Translations under genes and position numbers: made by a program
Shown here: in pieces, positions 39,955 through 47,671 of the stretch
Layout: the number at the start of each line of letters is the position of its first letter
How positions within the stretch are numbered: the stretch's first letter is position 1
Assembly (NCBI GenBank): GCA_038142005.1
Contig: JAYQJE010000005.1
Span: forward strand, 124,001 to 188,000
DNA: 64,000 bases
Source of the DNA: SHAN690 sp023262195
GTDB taxonomy: Bacteria > Bacteroidota > Bacteroidia > Flavobacteriales_G > Salibacteraceae
Reading direction: 5' to 3'
Notes under the pieces: generated by a model
What the model saw: only the letters and a program-made list of their open reading frames with translations
What the model was told of the DNA's origin: nothing
Database searches by the model: none

Positions 39955-41733
39955 ATGAGAATACCATTCAACCATTCGTCTTGGGTCATTTGGGTTGTGG
40001 CTATAGTAAGCCTTTCGGTATTCCTATCCTTTGCTCATTGGGACACTCAGTCGATTATAAAAAGCGATGCAAAGGGTTACAGCGCTTATTTGGCCTCTTG
40101 GTTCATCTATCAAGATGCACGTTTTGACTTTTACGAAACCCTCGATTGGGACGAGGCACAGCGCTATTGGGTTAATAAACACCCCAATGGAGAGCGGTTT
40201 CCTAAGTACACTATGGGCATCGCCATGCTACAGGTGCCGGCATATCTCACGGCTCATGTTTTGGCACCAGTATTTGGTTTTGAGAGCGATGGCTGGTCGG
40301 TGCCCTATCATTTAGCCATTGGGTTGAATGGCATTATGATGCTCATCATTGGATTAATATTCACACGAAAATGGCTGCTGAGATATTATGAACGTAGGGT
40401 AGTAGATTGGTCAATTCTGATCCTATTCTTTTCCACAAATCTGTTTTTCCAGGGGGTGCTTGATACGGCCATGGCACACATTTATTCCTTCGCTATGGTG
40501 GCGGGGATGCTCTATGGTTACGACCAGTGGCGTTTCACAAAACAGGCGGGATGGCTCTTTGCGGCTGCCGCATTTTTTGGATTTGCAGTAGTCATAAGGC
40601 CGTCCAACGGGCTTGTCATTTTGATTCCAGTCATTTCATTTTTCGCCAACCGCGATTACAAATTCATCAAGCCCATTCAGTTATTGCTGGCTGCCATCAT
40701 AGCGTTTATACCGCTGTTGCCGCAATTGGCTCATTGGCATTACATGACGGGCGACTGGTTTTATTATAGCTATGAGGACGAGAAAATCTTTTGGCTCAAT
40801 TCGCACTGGATTGAAGGACTGATTAGTTGGCGAAACGGGTGGTTGATTTATACTCCAGCCGTGATTGTGGCTATTCTTGGGTTGATCATTGCCATCAGAA
40901 AGTATAAGGTCATGAGCACCGCGGTCTTGGCGATGCTTTTGGTCAATACCTATGTGGTGTTTGCCTGGTGGTGTTGGTATTACGGCAATAGCTTTAGCAT
41001 GAGGCCCATGGTTGATTTTTATCCCGCCTTGGCTTTCGGGTTTGCTGCTGCAGTTAGCTGGACGTGGCGCGGTTCCACTTTAGCCAAATCTCTTTTGATC
41101 GGCTTTATCGGATTAGCAACCATTCATAACTTGATTCTTACCAAACATTATCACAACCAGATCTTGTCGGGCAGCGCCATGACTAAAAGGTCTTTTGTGG
41201 AAGCTTCCTTCACTTGGGAGCCAAACCGGAATATGGATCTGGCCGGCTGGTTCAAACACCCAGACACCGATCGATTGCGTTTGGGATTGCCGGAGCGCAC
41301 CCTGCACGACACCATCATTGAAAAGACTTGGAAAAAAACGGAGGTGGTCGAAGTCAGCAATGCGAATCCTTACAGCAAGTCGTTTAAGGTTGCTGCAACG
41401 GATTTTGAATCGACCGAAGACCGCATCATCAATGTGCGCAGTGAATTTGAGGGCAGCGATTTCGATGATGCAGATATCTTTTTGGTGATGAGTATCGATA
41501 GCGAGCAGCGAAATCATTTGTACCAAACGTTAAATCTGCGTAAGGTCTGCGATGCTTCGTTGGGCCACCAAACCGTCAATGCCTACTTTGAAAAGCCGCG
41601 CGACCTGCCCGAAGACGCGAAGCTCAAGGTGTTTTTCTGGCTAAGTCGTGGCAAAGGATCGATCGATGTGAAACACATCGCAGTGCGGCAGCTCAATTGC
41701 CCATGGAGTGAACCGTTAGAGCTGATCGAATGA
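39955..41733 (+). CDS. Polytopic membrane protein, glycosyltransferase-39-like
   Basis: This is a protein of 592 residues. About ten hydrophobic helices occupy the first 400 residues, and a soluble C-terminal domain rich in charged residues occupies the last 170. An N-terminal loop with SDAKGYSAYLASWFIYQDAR and a later RWPE-free lumenal loop (ERFPKYTMGIAMLQVPAYL) recall GT-C-fold glycosyltransferases of the PMT/ArnT type, but the catalytic acidic pair is not clear to me. It could also be a conserved membrane protein of unknown function. Its 3' end overlaps the convergent MBL hydrolase by 18 bases. Confidence 0.6.
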   Translation: MRIPFNHSSWVIWVVAIVSLSVFLSFAHWDTQSIIKSDAKGYSAYLASWFIYQDARFDFYETLDWDEAQRYWVNKHPNGERFPKYTMGIAMLQVPAYLTAHVLAPVFGFESDGWSVPYHLAIGLNGIMMLIIGLIFTRKWLLRYYERRVVDWSILILFFSTNLFFQGVLDTAMAHIYSFAMVAGMLYGYDQWRFTKQAGWLFAAAAFFGFAVVIRPSNGLVILIPVISFFANRDYKFIKPIQLLLAAIIAFIPLLPQLAHWHYMTGDWFYYSYEDEKIFWLNSHWIEGLISWRNGWLIYTPAVIVAILGLIIAIRKYKVMSTAVLAMLLVNTYVVFAWWCWYYGNSFSMRPMVDFYPALAFGFAAAVSWTWRGSTLAKSLLIGFIGLATIHNLILTKHYHNQILSGSAMTKRSFVEASFTWEPNRNMDLAGWFKHPDTDRLRLGLPERTLHDTIIEKTWKKTEVVEVSNANPYSKSFKVAATDFESTEDRIINVRSEFEGSDFDDADIFLVMSIDSEQRNHLYQTLNLRKVCDASLGHQTVNAYFEKPRDLPEDAKLKVFFWLSRGKGSIDVKHIAVRQLNCPWSEPLELIE

Positions 41734-42567
41734 AAAGGCGTCTTTTAAGCGCACGCCTTTTTCAGTGTGTTGCACGGTGCAGCACTCGTTCACCGAGTCG
41801 TGCTCTAGAAACATGACATACTCGTTGTCTGCGCATTCATCCAAAAATGATTTTTTCTCAGCCATGGTAAGCAATGGTCGGGTGTCATAACCCATCACAT
41901 ATGGCAACGGAATGTGGCCAACGCTTGGAAGCAAATCGGCCATAAAAACAATTTTGTGGTCGCCATATTTGATGATTGGGATCATCTGTTTGTCGGTGTG
42001 GCCATTCGCAAAAAACACATCCACATTATTGAAAACATTCGTAGTGCGATCGTCATTCACGTCCACCCAATTCAACTGGCCGCTCTCCTCAATCGGTAGT
42101 ATATTTTCTTTTAGAAATGACGCTTTTTCTCTTGGGTTCGGCTCTGTGGCCCATTTCCAGTGGTCTTTATTGCTCCAAAACTGAGCGTTTTTAAATGCAG
42201 GTCTAAACGCATCTTTCGATGAATCGTATTCAATGGCTCCACCGCAATGGTCGAAGTGCAGGTGGGTGAGAAATACATCCGTGATATCGTCTCGGTGAAA
42301 TCCTTTTGCAGCCAAAGACGAATCCAAGCTATGGTCGCCATGGAGGTAATAGTGACTGAAAAACTTTTCGCTCTGCTTATTGCCGATTCCTGTGTCAATC
42401 AAAACAAGTCGATCGCCATCCTCGATAAGCAATGAGCGCATAGACCAAGTGCACATGTTGTTGGCATCGGGTTCATTCGTTCTGCTCCAAAGCGACTTTG
42501 GAACAACGCCAAACATAGCGCCACCATCAAGTTTAAAGTATCCCGTATTGATTACGTGTAAATTCAT
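41716..42567 (-). CDS. Metallo-beta-lactamase-fold hydrolase
   Basis: This is a cytosolic MBL-fold enzyme of 283 residues. The zinc motif HLHFDHCGG (HxHxDH) is present, with further ligands in ANGHTDKQM and FMADLLPSVGHI. It resembles quorum-quenching lactonase/ N-acyl-type MBL proteins in length and layout, but substrate is not predictable. I choose ATG 42567 (MNLHVINTGYFKL) because the upstream in-frame extension to 42666 has no homologous look. Confidence 0.85.
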   Translation of the reverse strand: MNLHVINTGYFKLDGGAMFGVVPKSLWSRTNEPDANNMCTWSMRSLLIEDGDRLVLIDTGIGNKQSEKFFSHYYLHGDHSLDSSLAAKGFHRDDITDVFLTHLHFDHCGGAIEYDSSKDAFRPAFKNAQFWSNKDHWKWATEPNPREKASFLKENILPIEESGQLNWVDVNDDRTTNVFNNVDVFFANGHTDKQMIPIIKYGDHKIVFMADLLPSVGHIPLPYVMGYDTRPLLTMAEKKSFLDECADNEYVMFLEHDSVNECCTVQHTEKGVRLKDAFSFDQL

Positions 42568-42729
42568 CCGTTTCGATTTTTCGCAATGATATGTGTTTTC
42601 CATTTTCTGCGGTGGTGTGCGGATACGCTTCGCCTGAATAAAATTTAACAAGCTATAGCGATTCAATAGAGGTCTTGAATCGAAATCAAACGGACTTTTT
42701 GCAACTTTACCGCCAAGTCAAAAAAGCGA

Positions 42730-43713
42730 ATGGAAAAATACAAGGACGAGGTAGAGGCAGCGGATGATTTTGGTAGGAAAGTAGCTGCACTGAAGCAAGA
42801 GATATCCAAAGTAATTGTTGGTCAGGACGAGGTAGTAGATGCTGTGTTGACCTCAGTATTTAGCAATGGTCACTGTTTATTGGTGGGGGTGCCTGGCTTG
42901 GCCAAAACCTTATTAGTCAACACCATTTCTGATGCACTAGGCCTTTCGTTTAGCCGAATTCAATTCACACCAGACTTGATGCCCTCGGATATTATTGGTT
43001 CCGAAATCTTAGACGATCAGCGAAATTTTAAGTTCGTGAAAGGTCCAGTTTTTGCCAACATTATTCTGGCGGATGAGATTAACCGAACACCACCCAAAAC
43101 GCAAAGTGCGTTGTTGGAAGCGATGCAAGAGCGGATAGTAACAGCTGCAGGCAATCGATATCCACTGCAAGCGCCATTTTTTGTGTTGGCAACCCAAAAT
43201 CCAATAGAGCAGGAGGGAACCTATCCACTGCCCGAAGCACAGCTCGACCGTTTCATGTTCAACGTATGGCTCGATTACTCCTCTTTTGAAGAGGAAGTGC
43301 AAATTGTAAAGGCTACCACCGGAGGCATCATTGCGGAAGCAAATCAAGTGTTGCAGGCAGATGAAATTCTTTTCTTCCAAGATTTGGTGAGAAAAGTACC
43401 TGTACCTGATGGTGTGGTGGACTATGCGGTAAATCTTACCAATGCCACGCGACCCAACGGTGCCAATCCACCGGCAGTAACCAAAGAATTTATCAATTGG
43501 GGTGCTGGACCACGGGCAAGTCAGTATTTGGTGGTAGGGGCTAAGTGCCATGCGTTGATGCGCGGTAAGTATTCTCCCGATCGAGAAGACGTGCGTGCCG
43601 TTGCCACAAACGTGCTCAGGCATCGTATTGTGCGCAATTATAAGGCGGAGGCCGAAGGCATTACCAGCGAAAAAATCATTGAGGATTTAATGCAAGCGGC
43701 CGCAGCCATTTGA
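42730..43713 (+). CDS. MoxR-family AAA+ ATPase
   Basis: This is a 327-residue AAA+ ATPase. Walker A is GVPGLAKTLLVN, Walker B with the sensor region is ILADEINRTPPKTQSALLEA, followed by ATQNPIEQEGTYPLPEAQLD and the lid helix region. MoxR proteins act as chaperones for metal-cofactor or VWA-domain partners and usually sit beside DUF58 and VWA genes. Here no such partners follow; the next gene is convergent. Confidence 0.93.
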   Translation: MEKYKDEVEAADDFGRKVAALKQEISKVIVGQDEVVDAVLTSVFSNGHCLLVGVPGLAKTLLVNTISDALGLSFSRIQFTPDLMPSDIIGSEILDDQRNFKFVKGPVFANIILADEINRTPPKTQSALLEAMQERIVTAAGNRYPLQAPFFVLATQNPIEQEGTYPLPEAQLDRFMFNVWLDYSSFEEEVQIVKATTGGIIAEANQVLQADEILFFQDLVRKVPVPDGVVDYAVNLTNATRPNGANPPAVTKEFINWGAGPRASQYLVVGAKCHALMRGKYSPDREDVRAVATNVLRHRIVRNYKAEAEGITSEKIIEDLMQAAAAI

Positions 43714-43714
43714 T

Positions 43715-44863
43715 TTAGTCTCGGTTTATTTGATCCTGTCGCTTTCCAGCAAACAAGGTGTAGCCGTTGTATCGGCATTCCAACGCTCCATTATACAGCT
43801 GAATACGTGTGTCGGGTTTTAAACCAATGCGTTTTAATGCCTTGTTGTTTGAACTGATGATCCAAGCCGTATAACCTGCGAATTCGTGCTTCAGTTTAAA
43901 CCCAACTTCATGATAAAACGCTTCCATCTCGTCATCCTCGTTTAAGCGCTCACCATAGGGTGGATTCATGATGATCCATCCCTGTTCAAAAGGCGGCTCT
44001 TTTTTCATAAAGTCTCCAGCCTCAATGGTTACATAACGATCTACGCCTGCTCTGCGGGCGTTTCGCTCGGCAATGACCATCGCCCTTCGATGTCTATCCC
44101 TTCCCAAAATTTCCACTTGGGGTTTGGTTTCGTTTTGCACCAATTCTTGCTTTAGATTTTCAAGCAATTCAGCATTGAAGTCACTCCACCGTTCAAAACC
44201 AAACGAACGGTCGAGTCCGGGAGCCTTGTTTGCTGCCATCATTGCTGCTTCAATCACAATGGTACCCGAGCCACACATCGGGTCGAACAAGGGTGTCCGC
44301 CTATTCCAACCCGATGAGGTAATCATGGCTGCGGCCAGTACTTCGCTGATGGGGGCTTCCATGGCCTCGAGGCGATACCCGCGTTTTTCGAGCGAATCAC
44401 CAGAGCTATCCAACGAGACATCCACATGGATATCAGAAATGTGCACATTGATTTTAACATCGGGCTCGTTGGTATCAATGGATGGCCTGCGACCCGTTTT
44501 TTCGCGAAACTGGTCAACAATGGCATCTTTCACGGTAAGTGCGGCATACTTTGAATGCCGAAAGCGCTCACCATAGGCCGTGCAATCAATGGCGAAGGTT
44601 TGCTTGCCTGAGATGTATTTACTCCAATCCATATGCTGAATCTTGCCATACAGATGACGCTCATTGTGTGCTTGAAAAGAATCAACCACCACCAAAAAGC
44701 GAAGCGCCAACCTGCAGCATAAATTAGCTCGGTATAGCAAAGCTTGATCACCTTGGAATTCAACGGCTCTATTGAGGATGTTGGTTTCTTTGGCACCAAA
44801 TTCAATCAGCTCCTTTTCAAGAATTTCTTCAAGCCCAAACAGTGTTTTTGCAATTATTTTCAT
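43715..44863 (-). CDS. rlmL: THUMP-domain class I methyltransferase (RlmL-like)
   Basis: This rRNA guanine-N2 methyltransferase-like protein has 382 residues. An N-terminal ferredoxin-like plus THUMP part (residues 1 to 155, with LFGLEEILEKEL and DVKINVHISDIHVDVSL) precedes a SAM-dependent domain with DPMCGSGTIVIEAA (motif I) and IIMNPPYGERL (motif IV). Corresponds to the N-terminal half of E. coli RlmL; the C-terminal RlmK half is absent, as usual outside gamma-proteobacteria. Target nucleotide inferred from family only. Confidence 0.88.
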   Translation of the reverse strand: MKIIAKTLFGLEEILEKELIEFGAKETNILNRAVEFQGDQALLYRANLCCRLALRFLVVVDSFQAHNERHLYGKIQHMDWSKYISGKQTFAIDCTAYGERFRHSKYAALTVKDAIVDQFREKTGRRPSIDTNEPDVKINVHISDIHVDVSLDSSGDSLEKRGYRLEAMEAPISEVLAAAMITSSGWNRRTPLFDPMCGSGTIVIEAAMMAANKAPGLDRSFGFERWSDFNAELLENLKQELVQNETKPQVEILGRDRHRRAMVIAERNARRAGVDRYVTIEAGDFMKKEPPFEQGWIIMNPPYGERLNEDDEMEAFYHEVGFKLKHEFAGYTAWIISSNNKALKRIGLKPDTRIQLYNGALECRYNGYTLFAGKRQDQINRD

Positions 44864-44995
44864 GCTTGCGATGCGATCAAGTTAAAGGTTGAAAGGTCGA
44901 TGGTTTAGGAAAATGGGATTGTAAAAGTGCAATTCTTTTTTTCCTTGATGGGGAAGAAAATTTTATCGAACATTTTTGACGTTATCTGCGTATAT

Positions 44996-45091
44996 AAATT
45001 GTCCTATTAGGGCAAAACCTGAGCTATATTGATAGATATATGGCTCTGGATTGAGGGGGAGACTCCAGCACTTGCTGCTGGGGTCTTTTTG
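44996..45091 (+). ncRNA. Candidate structured small RNA with its own terminator
   Basis: The 315-base gap between rlmL and the next gene holds no frame of note on the plus strand but has strong RNA structure. A short CCTATTAGG fold begins near 45003. A nine-base-pair hairpin follows at 45021-45046 (GAGCTATAT with ATATGGCTC, eight-base loop). A ten-base-pair terminator hairpin at 45061-45085 then runs into five T. Neighbouring protein genes are both on the minus strand, so the plus-directed terminator belongs to no visible gene. TTGAC plus TATAAATTG-like sequences upstream (about 44974-45000) could be a promoter but match poorly. I cannot assign it to a known RNA family; Bacteroidota-specific Rfam families would be the first comparison. 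Confidence 0.5.
45061..45090 (+). terminator. Orphan plus-strand terminator
   Basis: The arms GACTCCAGCA and TGCTGGGGTC form ten pairs with one wobble and a five-base loop, followed by TTTTT. On the other strand no T tract follows, so it acts in the plus direction only. Confidence 0.8.
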
Positions 45092-45130
45092 TCTTGGTAT
45101 AGCCTCAATAGGTATAAACCAAAGAGCAAA

Positions 45131-45158
45131 AAAAAGGCTCCGCCAATTGGGAAGCCTT
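45131..45158 (-). terminator. Terminator after the Cys-rich lipoprotein gene
   Basis: On the minus strand AAGGCT pairs with AGCCTT across a partly structured loop (TCCCAATTGGCGG region) and is followed by a T tract, 22 bases past the stop at 45180. Confidence 0.65.
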
Positions 45159-45179
45159 ATTAAATATTGTGTGGCTCAA

Positions 45180-45510
45180 TTATTCTTGCTCCACGCATGA
45201 ACATATATAATCGGATTGAACGCTCCAATCCAATCCATTGAGTACTTGCTCTTCAAAAAATGAGCGAGTTTTTGTTTCCCACTCATCTTCATAAGCGTCA
45301 ACTTCATCTTGGCTGTTGTCACAAAAGGTTTCTGCCGAATCTTCAAACTCCTGTGTGTAGAGTTCTTCAATGTTTGCGCGTTCATCCGCAGTAATACCAG
45401 GATCAAACTCAAATACATTGGATCCCACACAGGTGCAATCGGTGCACTTTTTCACAAGAGGCCATTCCAAATCCCAGGATGGCAATAAACAATATCAATT
45501 TCGTTTTCAT
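45180..45510 (-). CDS. Small Cys-rich lipoprotein (frameshifted)
   Basis: This predicted lipoprotein is about 110 residues long when repaired. The ATG at 45510 opens MKTKLILFIAILGFGMASC, a lipoprotein signal. One missing base in the T5/A5 run at 45448-45452 breaks the frame; with six it reads ASCEKKCTDCTCVGSNVFEF and continues to 45180. The mature chain has clustered Cys at the N-terminus (CTDCTC), one in FCDNSQ and two at the end (ICSCVEQE), separated by an acidic, Glu-rich middle. I recognise no family. The cysteines may form disulfides or bind a metal. Confidence 0.65.
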
Positions 45511-45598
45511 ATTCATTGCTTTCCTACAAATGAAAGGATTAATTGGGTTTGATTCCAAAGCGTGTAAAATTTGATTTATGAAACGGACCGGGCGAGCC

Positions 45599-46360
45599 TC
45601 ATATTAACCCAATTGCAAGCAGCAAACCAATAATGGCCATTAAGCCCCCAACGATCCATTGAATGGCATCGATGGTGATTTTTTTCATCAGGCGTTTTCC
45701 CACCACCGCCCCTGCAAATGCAGCCACAGTGGCCATCATCATCAATCCCGATTGGGCTATGATGGAGTCAAAATCAAACGTAAAGGCATAGGTGCCAATC
45801 CGCATCGTATCAATGAGGCATGCAATGACAATGCCCGAAGCCACAAACTGCTCTTTGCTGAGCGGAAATTTGATTAGGAACGCACTGCGCAGTGCGCCTT
45901 GATGCCCAGAAAGCCCGCCAAAAAATCCGCTGATCACACCGCCCGCGATAAGCCAACTCGGAGCCAGTCCCATTTTTCGAATGCCCGGAATCAACTCGAC
46001 CAGCGCAAAGAGTAAGATCAGTCCACCAATGCACAGGTTGAGTAGGGTAGTAGTAAGACCAAAAACATGCAACTCTTGATCGAGGTTGGAGAGCCAACCG
46101 AGAAAATAGGCTCCACCAAAAGCACCCACAATGGCTGGCAATCCAAAACCAAGCACGATTTTCTTCACGGCATGTTTGCCAATGAGTGTGAGTTTAAATA
46201 GGTTATTGGCAAAATGCACGATGGCCGTAGCTGCCACTGCAATTTCGGGTGGAAAGAACAATACAAACGCGGGTGTGAGCATCGTGCCAAGCCCAAAGCC
46301 ACTGAAGAAGGTGAGCATTGATGCCCCAAAGGCTACGGCAATTACAATGGCGATTTCCAT
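45599..46360 (-). CDS. TauE/SafE-family membrane permease
   Basis: This is an eight-helix inner-membrane protein of 253 residues from the TauE/SafE (sulfite/organosulfonate exporter) family. The first repeat is in SMLTFFSGFGLGTMLTPAFV, the second in GVISGFFGGLSGHQGALRSAF, the family's inverted-repeat signature. Substrate is uncertain. The frame is intact. Confidence 0.85.
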   Translation of the reverse strand: MEIAIVIAVAFGASMLTFFSGFGLGTMLTPAFVLFFPPEIAVAATAIVHFANNLFKLTLIGKHAVKKIVLGFGLPAIVGAFGGAYFLGWLSNLDQELHVFGLTTTLLNLCIGGLILLFALVELIPGIRKMGLAPSWLIAGGVISGFFGGLSGHQGALRSAFLIKFPLSKEQFVASGIVIACLIDTMRIGTYAFTFDFDSIIAQSGLMMMATVAAFAGAVVGKRLMKKITIDAIQWIVGGLMAIIGLLLAIGLI

Positions 46361-46393
46361 GGAAGGCGAAACTAGTCAATTGAGTTTATTTGA

Positions 46394-46670
46394 ATGTTAA
46401 GCTATCAGCTGCAAGCAGCAAGCTGCTATCTATTGGCTATTGGCTATTCGCTATCTCGATATTGGAAATTTAATGTTCGAAATTCTACATTCAATGAATA
46501 TTGAGGATTGAAAATTGAGTATTGGATATTTAGGACTGGCTCTTGGTTTTTAGCTATCAGCAGCTGGTTATTTGCGCCCTACTTCTCACTCATCACTCAT
46601 CACTTTTCACGACTCGCATTTCGCGCGGCCTTAGTATGACTCGATATTGGCTATTTGTTATTTGCCTCAA
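46394..46670. repeat. Degenerate short-word repeat spacer
   Basis: This is gene-free sequence built from three kinds of short degenerate words. The first is GCTATTG-like (46430-46456, four near copies in tandem, and again near 46550 and 46648). The second is GAATATTGA-like (46458-46530, many imperfect variants such as GATATTGGA, GAATATTGAG, AAATTGAGTATTGGA). The third is CACTCAT-like (46582-46603). None matches an insertion sequence end or CRISPR layout. The rest of the 660-base gap (46671-46990) holds no gene I can support. Confidence 0.6.
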
Positions 46671-46995
46671 TCTTCGCCTTCAAATCCATCAAACACAGAG
46701 GCTTGACCTAATGCTTGAGCTTCAGCATAGCATCGCTATTCACTTTTTGTAAAAAGCCTTTTCTGCCTTATATCCTTTCAATAGAATCCTATGTGCAAGG
46801 CGTTCTGATAAGCGAGAAATAACATAAAACGACTGGCCCATGATGGAATGTATGGCCCTATGGCGTTTGAATTCCATTTGTTTCAAAAGCTTGCTGAGAG
46901 CGAGAATGGCAAAGTAATTATTACCAATGGCAAAACTCCATTTTTGGTAGAAGGTATGGGGTCTGATTAGGGTGTAATCCAATCAAAACACAACT

Positions 46996-47034
46996 AAATG
47001 CCATGAGTGTTGTTGATCACTTATGGCATTTTTT
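46996..47034 (+). terminator. Long hairpin with T tract overlapping a start codon
   Basis: Arms AAATGCCATGAGTG (46996-47009) and CACTTATGGCATTT (47018-47031) pair at 13 of 14 positions around an eight-base loop and run into T. It has terminator form in the plus direction, but no plus-strand gene precedes it, and its 3' arm contains the ATG (47023) of the next gene. It may end an untranslated transcript or control that gene's translation. Confidence 0.6.
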
Positions 47035-47439
47035 GATCATAATATCCCCAATAAAAAAATGGAAGACCTCAAGCTTTCCGCCATTGGTGAGGCATATGAT
47101 GTTTGGGAATTGGTGAAAATGCCCCCAGTGCGGTCGGGTAACTTGATTATTCATGAGATGCATGTGGAAGGATTGGCGTTCAATGCAGCCAATGCGAATC
47201 TCTGGCATTGTAATATTGAAATACGAAAAAAGGGAGTGGATATTCACTTCAGAAATGGTGACGGCCACTTCTCGTGGGTTGTGCCATTCTATCGACTCAG
47301 TATGTTTCAGTCAGAGCACTTGACCATTCATTCTAACGGATTCTTTGTGAGGTTGAAAAATGGCTATACGCTGAAATCTAACTTTTTTCAACTACTGATA
47401 TCCAAAAAAAACGAAACGCTGAATCGGCACAAGCCATAG
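47023..47439 (+). CDS. Conserved Bacteroidota hypothetical protein
   Basis: This is a soluble 138-residue protein with no signal peptide. Recognisable conserved-looking stretches are YDVWELVKMPPVRSGNLIIH, AANANLWHCNIEIRKKGVDI and GHFSWVVPFYRLSMFQSEHL. I recall similar proteins in other Bacteroidota that start with a short FDxxIPN segment, which supports ATG 47023 over the internal ATG at 47059. The 47023 start lies in the 3' arm of a stable hairpin. No function is known. Between its end and 47671 I see nothing. Confidence 0.65.
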   Translation: MAFFDHNIPNKKMEDLKLSAIGEAYDVWELVKMPPVRSGNLIIHEMHVEGLAFNAANANLWHCNIEIRKKGVDIHFRNGDGHFSWVVPFYRLSMFQSEHLTIHSNGFFVRLKNGYTLKSNFFQLLISKKNETLNRHKP

Positions 47440-47671
47440 CTTCCAAAATTTATTGATCATGTAAGGTTCTGTCGTTTTATTCGAAGGCATGCATAGGCTA
47501 AATGCGGTGATATAAATCAGTTTGATCTAATTGATGCATCACTTGGCATAAAGTTTAACATGGCTTCTTTTGTTTCGATTCAATCGTTATGGGTGACCAC
47601 ATTGTAAACAAAGAGTCGAGACGCAACTTCTAAGAGCGAACTTTATCAAAATGAACGTTGGTGGAAGAGTG

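Noticed and set aside
46582..46603. A CRISPR-like repeat
   Set aside because: The CACTCAT words are seven bases long, in contact and degenerate, with no spacers and no cas genes.
46740..46982. An 80-codon open frame on the minus strand in the spacer near the word repeats
   Set aside because: It has no recognisable domain, no promoter or ribosome-site signal, and lies in a compositionally odd spacer. I do not call it a gene.
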